DNA of 17,145 bases from Paracoccaceae bacterium (GTDB lineage: Bacteria; Pseudomonadota; Alphaproteobacteria; Rhodobacterales; Rhodobacteraceae): assembly GCA_030625695.1 (NCBI GenBank), contig DAOUQK010000035.1:1-17145 (forward strand), given 5' to 3'. Every line of letters begins with the position of its first letter. Position 1 is the stretch's first letter. The position numbers and the translations under genes were made by a program. This document shows, one piece after another, positions 6,828 to 16,057 of the stretch. The notes beneath the pieces were generated by a model. It was not told the DNA's origin, ran no database searches, and was given only the letters and a program-made list of their open reading frames with translations.

Positions 6828-8507
6828 TCAGCGCATCCGGCTGATTACCACCGTCACTTCCGGCTTTTTGCCGATCTCACCTTGCGCAGATTGGCGGGCA
6901 ACCCGGCGCAACGCCTCTTCCAACTTATCGTCATCCTTCAGCGTTTTAGCCTCGGCGCGTTTCAGGAACTGATCCAGATCCGCTTCCAGAATTTCGACCA
7001 AAGGCGCATTTGACGACCCCGTTTCGGCGACACCCATGGTCTCGCACCACGGCTCGCCCAATGGTTCATCCGATTCGTCCAGAATCACCGTGACCAGAAT
7101 ATGCCCGTTCAGCGCCATGCGAATCCGATCCCGCACCACCCCGTCCAACGCGCCAATCTTAACGCTTCCGTCCAGGTAGGTCCGCCCGGTCTCAATATAT
7201 TCCGCCACCTTGGGTGCGTTTCCACTTAAATCAAGCATCATGCCATTCACTGCAACAACGCCTTGCAACCCTTTGGATTCAGCCAGTTTCACATGTTCAC
7301 GCAAATGCCTGTGTTCACCGTGCATCGGGATCACCATTTGCGGGCGCACCACCTCATGCATCCGTTCAATATCAGGTCGGTTGGCATGCCCCGACACATG
7401 GTAAAGCCCGTCAGAATCATCCACCACATCCACGCCTTTTTCGCTCAGCTGGTTGATGATTCGGATAACACCGCGTTCATTGCCCGGAATGGTCTTGGAG
7501 GAAAACAGAAATAAATCGCCTTCTTTCAGGGTAAGCCCCCGGTATTTCCCCTGCGCCAATTGCGCAGATGCCGCCCGCCGTTCACCCTGAGACCCGGTTA
7601 CCAGCAACATCAGGTTTTCGCGCGGCACATCTCGTGCCTCCTCGGGGCTGATCACGCCAGGGAAATCCGTCAAAACGCCAGTTTCCACCGCCGCCTCGAC
7701 CATCCGCTGCATCGCCCGGCCCAGCAATACAATCGAGCGCCCTGCCCTTTGTCCCGCCTCGGCCAGCGTTTTGACCCGCGCCACATTGCTTGCAAACGTG
7801 GTGGCAATGACCATGCCCGCGGCCTCGCTGACCAGTTTGGTAATCGCCGGGCCGACATCTTTTTCGCTGCGCCCCGGTTTGGGCGAAAACACGTTGGTTG
7901 AATCGCAAATCAGGGCACGCACCCCGTCGCGACACACGTCTGCCCACAGGTCCGGGTCAAACGCCTCGCCGACCATCGGTGTCGCATCCAGCTTGAAATC
8001 TCCGGTGTGGATCAACCGGCCATGGGCGCTGTCGATTACCAAAGATGCGCTTTCCGGAATCGAATGCGATATCGGCAGAAAACTTACGCTAAACGGCCCC
8101 GCTTCGACCTTTTCCGGCCAGGCCGACACCACCCGCACGGCCTCGGGTGGATGCCCATGTTCAGCCATCTTGCGCTTGGCAATATTGGCGGTAAATGCAC
8201 GGGCATAGATCGGCGCGCCAAGGTCGCGGTAAAAATGCGCCGCCGCCCCTATGTGGTCTTCGTGCGCATGGGTGATGAATATCGCCTCAAGCCGGTCGGC
8301 CCGTTCGATTAGCCAGGACATATCCGGCAGAATCAGATCGACCCCCGGTGTGCCATCCATATCTGGGAACGTTACCCCCAGATCAACCAGTATCAGGCGT
8401 TCCTTATTCGGCGGGCCAACCCCATACACATAGGCATTCATGCCAATTTCACCGGCCCCACCAAGGGGCAGATAGATCAGTCTTTCGCCGTTTCTTTTCC
8501 GGGCCAT
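6828..8507 (-). CDS. rnj: Ribonuclease J
   Basis: RNase J is a zinc-dependent RNase with 5' exonuclease and endonuclease activity, used in rRNA maturation and mRNA decay. The 559-residue length is typical. The metallo-beta-lactamase motif HAHEDH is at 80-85, with further metal ligands H148 (ISHS) and D170 (HTGDFK). The beta-CASP part carries the SxxVARV-like stretch, TGSQGERRA, HVSGHA and PMHGEHRHL, and the C-terminal domain ends in VVISRMR. The ATG at 8507 directly follows the coaX stop (8510-8508), so it should be translated from the same mRNA. It is the last gene of the long minus-strand operon, and the hairpin at 6771-6798 lies just beyond its stop. Confidence 0.96.
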   Translation of the reverse strand: MARKRNGERLIYLPLGGAGEIGMNAYVYGVGPPNKERLILVDLGVTFPDMDGTPGVDLILPDMSWLIERADRLEAIFITHAHEDHIGAAAHFYRDLGAPIYARAFTANIAKRKMAEHGHPPEAVRVVSAWPEKVEAGPFSVSFLPISHSIPESASLVIDSAHGRLIHTGDFKLDATPMVGEAFDPDLWADVCRDGVRALICDSTNVFSPKPGRSEKDVGPAITKLVSEAAGMVIATTFASNVARVKTLAEAGQRAGRSIVLLGRAMQRMVEAAVETGVLTDFPGVISPEEARDVPRENLMLLVTGSQGERRAASAQLAQGKYRGLTLKEGDLFLFSSKTIPGNERGVIRIINQLSEKGVDVVDDSDGLYHVSGHANRPDIERMHEVVRPQMVIPMHGEHRHLREHVKLAESKGLQGVVAVNGMMLDLSGNAPKVAEYIETGRTYLDGSVKIGALDGVVRDRIRMALNGHILVTVILDESDEPLGEPWCETMGVAETGSSNAPLVEILEADLDQFLKRAEAKTLKDDDKLEEALRRVARQSAQGEIGKKPEVTVVISRMR

Positions 8508-9281
8508 TCAGCCATTATCCTTATTATACTCATGAATCACGGTCAGCCCGTGCATGGTTAAATCTTCTTCCAAAACATCGAACAGATCGACGTTCTGCTG
8601 AAACAGCGGAGCCAGCCCGCCGGTGGCAACAATCTTCATTTCAACGTTCCGTTCGCCCTTGATCCTTGTGCAAATCTCGCGCACCAGCCCGACATATCCC
8701 CAGAAAATGCCCGACTGGATGCAGGCAACCGTATTGGTTCCTACTACGCCTTGCGGCTTGGCAATGTCCACATGCGGCAGGGCGGCGGCGGCAGTATGCA
8801 GCGCTTCAAGGCTGAGGTTCACGCCGGGTGCAATCACCCCACCGACGTAAGCGCCATCATGGGCCACCACGTCAAACGTCGTCGCGGTGCCGAAATCAAC
8901 CACAATCAGATCGCCGCCGTGGCGCTGAAATGCGCCTGCGGTATTGACCAAGCGGTCAGGGCCAACTTGCGTGCCTTGGTCCACCCTGGGGGGGTGCGGC
9001 AAAATGCAATCGGGTTTACCGACCACTAAAGGACGCGCGCCAAAGAACCTGTCGGCAAAGACCCGAAGGTTGAAAACCACGCGCGGAACAGTGGAAGAAA
9101 TGATCACCTCAGTGATGTTAACGTCGATGCCATAATGCTTTACTAAAGTGGAATACCAGGTGAAATAGGCGTCCGCCGTGCGCGCATGATGGGTCGACGT
9201 GCGCAGGGTGCACAGGAATTTCTGACCGTCCCAAATCGAGAAAACCGTATTGGTATTGCCGCAATCTATCGCCAATAACAT
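8508..9281 (-). CDS. coaX: Type III pantothenate kinase
   Basis: CoaX phosphorylates pantothenate with ATP in the first step of coenzyme A synthesis. The 257-residue length is normal. The N-terminal phosphate-binding motif DCGNTNT is at 6-12, GPDR (107-110) holds the catalytic Asp, and VVDFGTATTFD lies at about 127-137 with GGVIAPG after it, all typical of the ASKHA-fold type III enzyme, which is unrelated to the E. coli CoaA. The start ATG at 9281 has GGGGA a few bases upstream. It lies 11 bases after birA and abuts rnj without a gap. Confidence 0.96.
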   Translation of the reverse strand: MLLAIDCGNTNTVFSIWDGQKFLCTLRTSTHHARTADAYFTWYSTLVKHYGIDVNITEVIISSTVPRVVFNLRVFADRFFGARPLVVGKPDCILPHPPRVDQGTQVGPDRLVNTAGAFQRHGGDLIVVDFGTATTFDVVAHDGAYVGGVIAPGVNLSLEALHTAAAALPHVDIAKPQGVVGTNTVACIQSGIFWGYVGLVREICTRIKGERNVEMKIVATGGLAPLFQQNVDLFDVLEEDLTMHGLTVIHEYNKDNG

Positions 9282-9292
9282 CGCGTCCCCTT

Positions 9293-10036
9293 TCAGAAAA
9301 ACACATCCGCCGCCGGAATGGCGACACGGGACTTGCCCCTCAATAATACAAGGTTACCAGTGGCGTCTACCGTCTCGAATGTGCCAGTGGTCTCGGTGTT
9401 GCCTGCCCGCGCCGTGACCACCTGCCCAAGGCGGGCCGCATGGGACAGCCAGGCGGTTCGGATTGGTTCAAACCCCTGGGTGGTGAACTGCGCCTCATAT
9501 TTGGCAAATGCCACAGCAAGAAACGTCAGAAACGCCTCTGGCTCTACCGAAACGCCGGTTTCAGACATAAGCGACACTGGTCGAAGTGCCCGCGCCTCAA
9601 CCTCATCCCCCGAAGGGGCAGACGCCAGATTTACCCCGATCCCAACCGACAGCATGCCGCCCGCGCTTTCCAGCAATATCCCCGCCAGCTTGCCACCGTT
9701 CAGCAACACATCATTGGGCCACTTCAACGCAAACCCATCACTGCGCCCGGCCACCCCGATACACGCGTCCAACACCGCCAGTGCTGCCACAAAACTCCGC
9801 AAAGCAACCCGCGCAGGATCGCCATCTGGAAACATCACCAAAGTTGCTGCAAAATTCCCCGCCGGCTCAACCCAAACACGCCCGCGCCGACCCCGGCCCT
9901 TGGTCTGAACCCGCGCCAAAATCCATTCCGGCCCGCTCAACCCAGGCCCAACCTGCGCCGCCTCATCCAGCGTTGAATCCACGCTCGCCAATACTCGCCG
10001 CCCATAGCCTTCAGGCCACTGCGTTCCACTCTTCAT
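9293..10036 (-). CDS. birA: Biotin--[acetyl-CoA-carboxylase] ligase, class I (no DNA-binding domain)
   Basis: The enzyme activates biotin as biotinyl-AMP and attaches it to the carrier domain of biotin-dependent carboxylases. The glycine-rich loop GRGRRGRVW is at 47-55, and K105-WPND with K116 (GGKLAG) and LLE follows, the core of the ligase active site. The protein starts directly with the catalytic domain and has no N-terminal helix-turn-helix, so it should not act as the biotin repressor. The ATG at 10036 gives 247 residues, usual for this group; an upstream in-frame TTG at 10081 would add 15 unsupported residues. The gene follows nuoN (stop 10094-10096) by 57 bases, and a GGGAG lies 13 bases before the ATG, which is somewhat far. 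Confidence 0.93.
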   Translation of the reverse strand: MKSGTQWPEGYGRRVLASVDSTLDEAAQVGPGLSGPEWILARVQTKGRGRRGRVWVEPAGNFAATLVMFPDGDPARVALRSFVAALAVLDACIGVAGRSDGFALKWPNDVLLNGGKLAGILLESAGGMLSVGIGVNLASAPSGDEVEARALRPVSLMSETGVSVEPEAFLTFLAVAFAKYEAQFTTQGFEPIRTAWLSHAARLGQVVTARAGNTETTGTFETVDATGNLVLLRGKSRVAIPAADVFF

Positions 10037-10093
10037 CTTGCTAAGAAAACTCCCGCCGGAGGCATCCTGAAATTGCGGCAACGAGCCAACGAT

Positions 10094-11533
10094 TCAATTC
10101 ACCAGCGCCGCCGCCGCTGCCGCAGCCGCCCCTTCAACGCCAAACATATTGATGATCCCCAACAGCATTACCGCCGCCGACGCCATCAGGAACCCCCACA
10201 ACACCGGCGAGCCGTTTTTATCAAGCCCCTCACCCTCGTCGCCGAAATACATGTAATATACGATCCGCAAATAATAAAACGCACCAATCACCGATGCGAT
10301 CACGCCGGCCACTGCCAGCCACGCCAGACCGCCCTCATACGCCGCGCGCAGCACATAGAACTTACCGAAAAACCCCAGCATCGGTGGCACACCAGCCAGC
10401 GAAAACAACAGGATCAACATCGCCAAGGCCTTGCCCGGCTCGCGTTTGGCATATTGGTTCAACGCGCCAATATCGGTAACCGGCACGCCGTCTTTCTCCA
10501 TCATCAGGATAAACGCAAACGTTCCCACATTCATCGTCACATAAATCGCCATATAGATCAGCATCGCCTGCACGCCAAACACCGTGCCCGAAGCCAGCCC
10601 CATCAATGCAAACCCCATATGCGCGATCGACGAATAGGCCATCAGCCGCTTGATATCGCGCTGGCCAATTGCCGCCACCGCCCCCAGGAACATCGATGCC
10701 ACCGACAACAAGGCAATCACCTGGCTCCAGTCCGCCACAGCCAACCCAAACGCATCATGCAACACCCGGGCAAACAACCCCATCGCCGCCACCTTAGGTG
10801 CGGTGGCAAAAAATGCCGTCACCGGTGTTGGCGCACCTTCGTAGACATCCGGCGTCCACATATGGAATGGAACGGCGGAAACCTTGAACGCCATGCCCGA
10901 AATCAGGAACACCAGGCCAAACAACAGCCCCAAGGACACCTCGCCATGTTGCGCCGTTTGGATGATACCGGAAAACAACGTGGTGCCGGAATAGCCATAA
11001 ACCAGCGACGCACCGTACAACAAAAGCCCCGAAGACAACGCGCCCAAAACGAAATACTTCAACCCCGCCTCGGTTGATTTCACCGAATCCCGGCGCATCG
11101 CCGCGATCACGTACAATGCCAGCGATTGCAGTTCCAACCCCATGTACAAAGACATCAGATCGCCCGCAGATACCATCATCATCATGCCAACAACGCTCAA
11201 GCTCACCAATAGCGGAAACTCAAACCGCAAAAGCCCTCGCCGCGACATGTAATCCTGGCTCATCACCAGCACTGACGCCGCCGCCAGCAGGATCGCCACC
11301 TTGGCAAACCGCGCGAAGCCGTCATCGACAAACATGCCGTTGAACGCGACATTGGTGCCCTCACCATTGCTGGCAATCCACCCAGCCAGCGCCACCATGA
11401 CCCCGCCCGTGACCCATGTCAGCAGGCGCGCCATCCCATCTTTTGAGGTGTAAACCGCCCCCAACAACGCCGCCATGGCATAAAGCGCGAGGATAATCTC
11501 GGGCAGGATAACACTCAGATCAGACTGGATCAT
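10094..11533 (-). CDS. nuoN: NADH-quinone oxidoreductase subunit N
   Basis: NuoN is one of three antiporter-like subunits that form the proton channels in the membrane arm of complex I. The 479 residues form about 14 membrane helices. The channel residues are present: E134 in SLYMGLELQS (helix 5) and K217 in GMAFKVSAVPFHMWTPDVYEG (helix 7). The C-terminus ends in an unusual alanine run (GVEGAAAAAAAALVN). The ATG at 11533 follows the nuoM stop by 11 bases and has a G-rich ribosome binding site upstream. It belongs to the same transcript as nuoM and nuoL before it and birA after it. Confidence 0.97.
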   Translation of the reverse strand: MIQSDLSVILPEIILALYAMAALLGAVYTSKDGMARLLTWVTGGVMVALAGWIASNGEGTNVAFNGMFVDDGFARFAKVAILLAAASVLVMSQDYMSRRGLLRFEFPLLVSLSVVGMMMMVSAGDLMSLYMGLELQSLALYVIAAMRRDSVKSTEAGLKYFVLGALSSGLLLYGASLVYGYSGTTLFSGIIQTAQHGEVSLGLLFGLVFLISGMAFKVSAVPFHMWTPDVYEGAPTPVTAFFATAPKVAAMGLFARVLHDAFGLAVADWSQVIALLSVASMFLGAVAAIGQRDIKRLMAYSSIAHMGFALMGLASGTVFGVQAMLIYMAIYVTMNVGTFAFILMMEKDGVPVTDIGALNQYAKREPGKALAMLILLFSLAGVPPMLGFFGKFYVLRAAYEGGLAWLAVAGVIASVIGAFYYLRIVYYMYFGDEGEGLDKNGSPVLWGFLMASAAVMLLGIINMFGVEGAAAAAAAALVN

Positions 11534-11544
11534 ACGCCCGCCCC

Positions 11545-13086
11545 CTAGTTCGATGCATGCTGGGTGGTGGCCTCGGCCATCCCCAGTGCTGCTTGATAAT
11601 CGTTAACCAGTGCCGTGGTACTGGGGCCGATGATGTCCGTGATCAGCGACGGGTAAACGCCTAACCAGATGGTCATGACGATAAGGGGCGCAAATATCGC
11701 CTTTTCCCGCGTGGTCATGTCGGTGATGGTTCTTAGGCTTTCCTTGATCAGATCGCCAAACACCACCCGCCGATACAGCCAAAGCGCATAGCCGGCTGAC
11801 AATATCACGCCCGATGTTGCCACTGCCGCGACCCAGGTATTGGTCTGGAATATCCCCATAAGCGTCAGGAATTCGCCAACAAATCCGGACGTGCCCGGCA
11901 GGCCGACATTGGCCATGGTGAACAACATGAACACCAATGCATAGACCGGCATCCGTATCACCAACCCGCCGTAAGCCTCGATATTGCGGGTATGCATCCG
12001 GTCATAAATCACCCCGACAATCAGGAACAACGCGGCCGAGATAAACCCGTGGCTAAGCATCTGGAATATTGCGCCATCAACACCTTGCTGGTTGCCGGCA
12101 AAAATGCCCATGGTGACAAACCCCATGTGGGCAACGGATGAATAAGCAATCAGCTTTTTCATATCTTCCTGCACCAGCGCCACCAGCGATGTATAGACAA
12201 TCGCAATCGCGCTCATCCACAGCACCAAAGGCGTCATCACCTCACTGCCAATCGGGAACATCGGTAAAGAGAACCGCAAAAATCCATAGCCACCCATTTT
12301 CAACAGGATTGCCGCCAGAACCACCGAGCCAGCGGTCGGCGCCTGAACATGCGCATCCGGCAGCCAGGTATGCACCGGCCACATTGGCATTTTGACTGCA
12401 AATGAGGCAAAGAATGCCAGAAACAGCAGCGTCTGCATGCCGCCAATCACCTGAATTCCCAGCAATTCGAAATTTTCCGAGGCAAACTGATGGGTCAGCA
12501 GAACTTCGATATCCGTGGTGCCCGCGTCGGCAAACATGCCAACCATCGCCACCAGCATCAGCACCGACCCAAGGAAGGTATAAAGGAAGAATTTGAACGA
12601 TGCATAAACCCGCTGCGCCCCGCCCCAGATGCCAATGATCAGGAACATCGGGATCAGACCGGCCTCAAAGAACAGATAGAACAGAACCAGATCCAGCGCC
12701 ATGAACACGCCGAGCATCAGGGTTTCCAACAACAGGAAGGCGATCATATATTCCTTGACCCGCTCGGTCACATTCCAGCTGGCAAGGATCGTCAGCGGCA
12801 TGATGAAGGTGGTCAGCATCACAAACAGCACCGAAATGCCGTCGACACCCATCTTGTATTGCAACCCCATCAGCCAATCGCGCTGTTCGACAAACTGGAA
12901 CCCGGTATCGGCAGGATCAAAGCCAAACAAGATAAACAGCGACACAATAAAGGTGGCCGAGGTGGCAAACATCGCCACCCATTTGGCATTCCTCTGTGCG
13001 GCTTCATCGTCACCGCGCAGGAATATTGTCAGGATCAAAGCGGCCAGCGCCGGAATGAACGTCACAATCGACAGAAGATTGTCCAT
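11545..13086 (-). CDS. nuoM: NADH-quinone oxidoreductase subunit M
   Basis: NuoM is the middle antiporter-like subunit of the complex I membrane arm. It has 513 residues, close to the family norm of about 500, and is largely hydrophobic. Proton-path residues are conserved: E141 in LFFEAGLIPM and K232 in FAVKMPMWPVHTWLPDAHVQAP. The ATG at 13086 overlaps the last base of the nuoL stop codon (TGATG) and has a strong GGAGGAG site about 7 bases upstream, lying inside the end of nuoL. This points to coupled translation and matched amounts of the two subunits. Confidence 0.97.
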   Translation of the reverse strand: MDNLLSIVTFIPALAALILTIFLRGDDEAAQRNAKWVAMFATSATFIVSLFILFGFDPADTGFQFVEQRDWLMGLQYKMGVDGISVLFVMLTTFIMPLTILASWNVTERVKEYMIAFLLLETLMLGVFMALDLVLFYLFFEAGLIPMFLIIGIWGGAQRVYASFKFFLYTFLGSVLMLVAMVGMFADAGTTDIEVLLTHQFASENFELLGIQVIGGMQTLLFLAFFASFAVKMPMWPVHTWLPDAHVQAPTAGSVVLAAILLKMGGYGFLRFSLPMFPIGSEVMTPLVLWMSAIAIVYTSLVALVQEDMKKLIAYSSVAHMGFVTMGIFAGNQQGVDGAIFQMLSHGFISAALFLIVGVIYDRMHTRNIEAYGGLVIRMPVYALVFMLFTMANVGLPGTSGFVGEFLTLMGIFQTNTWVAAVATSGVILSAGYALWLYRRVVFGDLIKESLRTITDMTTREKAIFAPLIVMTIWLGVYPSLITDIIGPSTTALVNDYQAALGMAEATTQHASN

Positions 13087-15128
13087 CAGTGAACTCCTCC
13101 GATGCTCATCCAGGTGATCAGGGCGGCTATGCCCAGCACCATCCAGAAGGCGTAAGTAAACAGGAACCCGGTCTGTGCCTTGCCCGCGAGCCGGGTAAAG
13201 AACGGCACAATGCCCATGGCCACGCCATTGAGGAAGCCATCAATCACATTCCCATCGCCGCGTTTCCACAACAGTCGGCCAAGGCCCATCAGGGGCCGTA
13301 CCAGGAGAGCGTCATAAATCTCGTCAAAGTACCATTTGTTCCACAGGAACAGATACAAGGGGCGCATATTCGCCGCCAACCGCACCGGCAGGGACGGGTT
13401 GACGATATAAAACCAGAACGCCAGCCCCAGCCCGAAGAGCATGGCAATAAACGGCGATACCTTGACCCACACCGGCGCATGATGCGCGTTGTCCAGCACA
13501 TGATTATCCGGGTGCGTGTAAATCGCCCCCTGCCCGACGGTCCAACCCGCAGCGACTTCATCGCCGTGGCCTTCTTCCGCCGCCTCGCCGTGCGCGGCCA
13601 CCCCGTAAAATGCGTTGACCTTTTCGTGGCTGCCAAAGAACGGCCCCAGCCAGATCATCCCTGCAAGCACCGCACCAACCGACAAAACCCCCAGCGGCAC
13701 CAGCATGGTGCGCGGGCTTTCATGGGCGTGATCATGGGTATGGCTGTCGCCCCGCGCCTCACCAAAGAAGGTCAGGAACATCAACCGCCAGCTATAGAAC
13801 GACGTCATGAGGGCTGCGACCACCAGCAGGACAAAGGCAAAGTTGCCCGCATCCGTATGCGCGCCATACGCACTTTCAATGATCGCGTCCTTGGACAGGA
13901 ATCCGGCAAAGCCAATCGTCGTCAACGGAATACCGACGCCGGTAATCGCCAGGGTGCCGATCAGCATGGAATAATAGGTAAACGGAATTTTCTTACGTAA
14001 CCCACCAAAGTTGGTCATGTCCTGCTCGTGGTGCATCGCGTGGATCACCGACCCTGCCCCAAGGAACAACAACGCCTTGAAGAACGCATGCGTCAGCAGG
14101 TGGAACATTGCGACCGAATACATGCCAACCCCGGCGGCAACAAACATATAACCCAGCTGGCTACAGGTTGAATAGGCGATCACCCGTTTGATATCTTTTT
14201 GCACCAACCCAACGGTGGCCGCAAAAAACGCGGTGAACGCGCCGATATAGACGATGAAAGTTGTGGCTTCGGGGGCAAATTCCATCAGCGGCGACATGCG
14301 AACAATCAGGAATACCCCTGCCGTTACCATGGTCGCCGCGTGGATCAATGCCGACACTGGTGTTGGCCCCTCCATCGCGTCAGGCAACCATGTGTGCAGG
14401 AACAATTGCGCCGATTTACCCATCGCACCGACGAACAGCAGGAAGGCCATCAGATTGGCCGCGTTCCACTCCGTCCACAGGAACGTCAACTGGGTTTCCG
14501 CCAGCCTTGGGGCCTCGGCAAAGATCACATCAAAGCTGATCGAATCCGTCAGGAAGAACAGGCCAAATATGCCAAGCGCAAAGCCGAAATCCCCCACCCG
14601 ATTGACCACAAACGCCTTGATTGCCGCCGCATTGGCGGAAGGCTTGCGGTAATAAAATCCGATCAAAAGGTAGGACGCAACACCCACGCCTTCCCAACCA
14701 AAGAACATCTGGATCAGGTTGTCGGACGTCACCAGTGCCAACATGGCAAAGGTGAAAAAGCTGAGATAGGCAAAGAACCGCGGCTTATAACTCTCGCCTT
14801 CGGGCCACTGTGGATCATTGTCCATATAGCCGAAGGAATACAGATGCACGAGCGACGAAACCGTCGTCACCACAATCAGCATGATCGCCGTCAGACGGTC
14901 GAGCCTGATGGTCCAGTCCGCAGACAAAGACCCGCTTTCGATAAAGCGCATGATATGGATTTGCTCAGTGGTGCCGTCGAACGTCAGGAACACGATCCAG
15001 CTAAGCAGGGCCGCAAGAAACAGCATGCCGGTCGAGACCCACATCGCCGCCGTCTCGCCAATCATTTTCCAGCCGAACCCGGCAATCAGCGCGCCAACCA
15101 GCGGGGCGAAAAGGATAATAGTTTCCAT
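13086..15128 (-). CDS. nuoL: NADH-quinone oxidoreductase subunit L
   Basis: NuoL is the distal antiporter-like subunit, with the long lateral helix that runs along the membrane arm. At 680 residues it is longer than the E. coli protein (613), as in other alphaproteobacteria. Key residues E146 (MFFGWEGVG) and K238 (GAMGKSAQLFLHTWLPDAMEG) are present. Two polar loops near the C-terminal half are His-rich, including GDSHTHDHAHES and an acidic stretch with HGEAAEEGHGDE. The ATG at 15128 follows the nuoK stop by 6 bases; AAGG lies about 11 bases before it. It ends in a 1-base overlap with nuoM. Confidence 0.97.
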   Translation of the reverse strand: METIILFAPLVGALIAGFGWKMIGETAAMWVSTGMLFLAALLSWIVFLTFDGTTEQIHIMRFIESGSLSADWTIRLDRLTAIMLIVVTTVSSLVHLYSFGYMDNDPQWPEGESYKPRFFAYLSFFTFAMLALVTSDNLIQMFFGWEGVGVASYLLIGFYYRKPSANAAAIKAFVVNRVGDFGFALGIFGLFFLTDSISFDVIFAEAPRLAETQLTFLWTEWNAANLMAFLLFVGAMGKSAQLFLHTWLPDAMEGPTPVSALIHAATMVTAGVFLIVRMSPLMEFAPEATTFIVYIGAFTAFFAATVGLVQKDIKRVIAYSTCSQLGYMFVAAGVGMYSVAMFHLLTHAFFKALLFLGAGSVIHAMHHEQDMTNFGGLRKKIPFTYYSMLIGTLAITGVGIPLTTIGFAGFLSKDAIIESAYGAHTDAGNFAFVLLVVAALMTSFYSWRLMFLTFFGEARGDSHTHDHAHESPRTMLVPLGVLSVGAVLAGMIWLGPFFGSHEKVNAFYGVAAHGEAAEEGHGDEVAAGWTVGQGAIYTHPDNHVLDNAHHAPVWVKVSPFIAMLFGLGLAFWFYIVNPSLPVRLAANMRPLYLFLWNKWYFDEIYDALLVRPLMGLGRLLWKRGDGNVIDGFLNGVAMGIVPFFTRLAGKAQTGFLFTYAFWMVLGIAALITWMSIGGVH

Positions 15129-15134
15129 TGTGTC

Positions 15135-15440
15135 TTAACCCTTCATCACGTTGACGTCTTCAACATCAATCGTGCCCCGGTTGCGGAAGAATACCACCAG
15201 AATGGCCAACCCGATGGCGGCCTCGGCGGCAGCGACTGTCAGCACAAACAGGGTAAATACCTGCCCGACCAAGTCGCCCAGAAAGCTGGAGAAAGCCACC
15301 AGATTGATGTTCACTGCGAGAAGCATCAATTCGATGCTCATCAGCAGGATGATCACATTCTTACGGTTCAGGAAAAGCCCGAAGATGCCGATGACAAACA
15401 GCGTTGCTGCCACTGTCAGATAATGTTCAAGTCCGATCAT
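15135..15440 (-). CDS. nuoK: NADH-quinone oxidoreductase subunit K
   Basis: NuoK is a small three-helix subunit next to the NuoJ/NuoN interface. It has exactly the usual 101 residues. The conserved membrane glutamates E37 (MSIELMLLAVNI) and E73 (AAAEAAIGLAI) are present. The frame is open 15 codons further upstream, but the ATG at 15440 fits the family and has AGGAG 7 bases before it. That site and the ATG itself lie inside the end of the upstream unrecognised gene, whose stop overlaps as ATGA. Translation of nuoK is therefore probably coupled to that gene. Confidence 0.96.
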   Translation of the reverse strand: MIGLEHYLTVAATLFVIGIFGLFLNRKNVIILLMSIELMLLAVNINLVAFSSFLGDLVGQVFTLFVLTVAAAEAAIGLAILVVFFRNRGTIDVEDVNVMKG

Positions 15441-16057
15441 AAATTGGCTCCTGGCGTGTCGGGGTAATAGAGTTTGCAACCGCAAAGCAGGTCAAACCTG
15501 TCTTTTCTCGGTAAGCGTTTTTCTAAACCATCCAGCAGAATGGTTTCCAGCGCTTCGTCAACACGCACATTACTGGAGGCGCGCGCCAATATCACAAGGT
15601 CAGCAACCGACTTCCCTTCTTTAAGCGTAAAGTCACCTTCAGGCTTCAGAATGGGTAAAACGCCGCTAAATTCCGGGCCGCAACTGGTTCCGGCAGTTTC
15701 AGTGCTCGGATCTACGCGGCTCACAAGGCGTATGACTTCCCGTGTGTTGCAATCTCCAACCAAAATGTCTGATACCTTACCGTCGAATGTGCCCATCACT
15801 TGAAAAAAGCGATTATTTCCAAGCCTTTTCGCAGGCCCCGCGCTGATACCATCGTGCAGACCAGCATTCGTGAATTCGCATAAATGCCCAACCTGTACAG
15901 GTTTGCTTGCAGCCCGGCTATCTTGATTGAATTGCCACTTTTCGGCCGTGGTCATCGGTATAATCGAGCACGCCACAGACGACGTCGCCACAAGCGTACC
16001 TGCTGAGGCTAAAGCCAACAGACCAACCATGTGTCTGACCAGTGAATTCAACTTCAC
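15437..16057 (-). CDS. Unrecognised secreted or lipoprotein-like protein inserted between nuoJ and nuoK
   Basis: I do not recognise this 206-residue protein. It starts with GTG at 16057 and has a clear export signal: basic start (MKLNSLVRH), hydrophobic stretch 10-24, then SVA before C30. That site could be a signal peptidase I cut or a weak lipobox, since the lipobox leucine is missing. Five more cysteines (C60, C103, C126, C192, C194) and the absence of other membrane segments suggest a folded periplasmic or anchored protein with disulfides. The tail is LLCGCKLYYPDTPGANL. The gene overlaps nuoJ by 4 bases at its start (GTGA) and nuoK by 4 bases at its end (ATGA). My hand count gives about 51% GC over 15481-16020 against about 60% for part of nuoJ (16081-16320). 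It is not a complex I subunit I know; a maturation or accessory role is a guess from position. Confidence 0.75.
   Translation of the reverse strand: MKLNSLVRHMVGLLALASAGTLVATSSVACSIIPMTTAEKWQFNQDSRAASKPVQVGHLCEFTNAGLHDGISAGPAKRLGNNRFFQVMGTFDGKVSDILVGDCNTREVIRLVSRVDPSTETAGTSCGPEFSGVLPILKPEGDFTLKEGKSVADLVILARASSNVRVDEALETILLDGLEKRLPRKDRFDLLCGCKLYYPDTPGANL

Noticed and set aside
9293..10036. BirA considered as a biotin-responsive repressor
   Set aside because: No N-terminal helix-turn-helix is present; the protein begins with the catalytic domain.
13715..13765. His-rich stretch of NuoL (GDSHTHDHAHES) considered as a special metal-binding insertion
   Set aside because: His-rich loops at this place are, from memory, common in longer alphaproteobacterial NuoL proteins, so it does not stand out.
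14199..15467. Long open frame on the plus strand (about 420 codons) opposite nuoL and nuoK
   Set aside because: It is rich in His, Gln and Arg, has no recognisable domain, and lies fully antisense to well-supported nuo genes. Similar antisense frames opposite nuoN, nuoM and rnj were rejected for the same reason.
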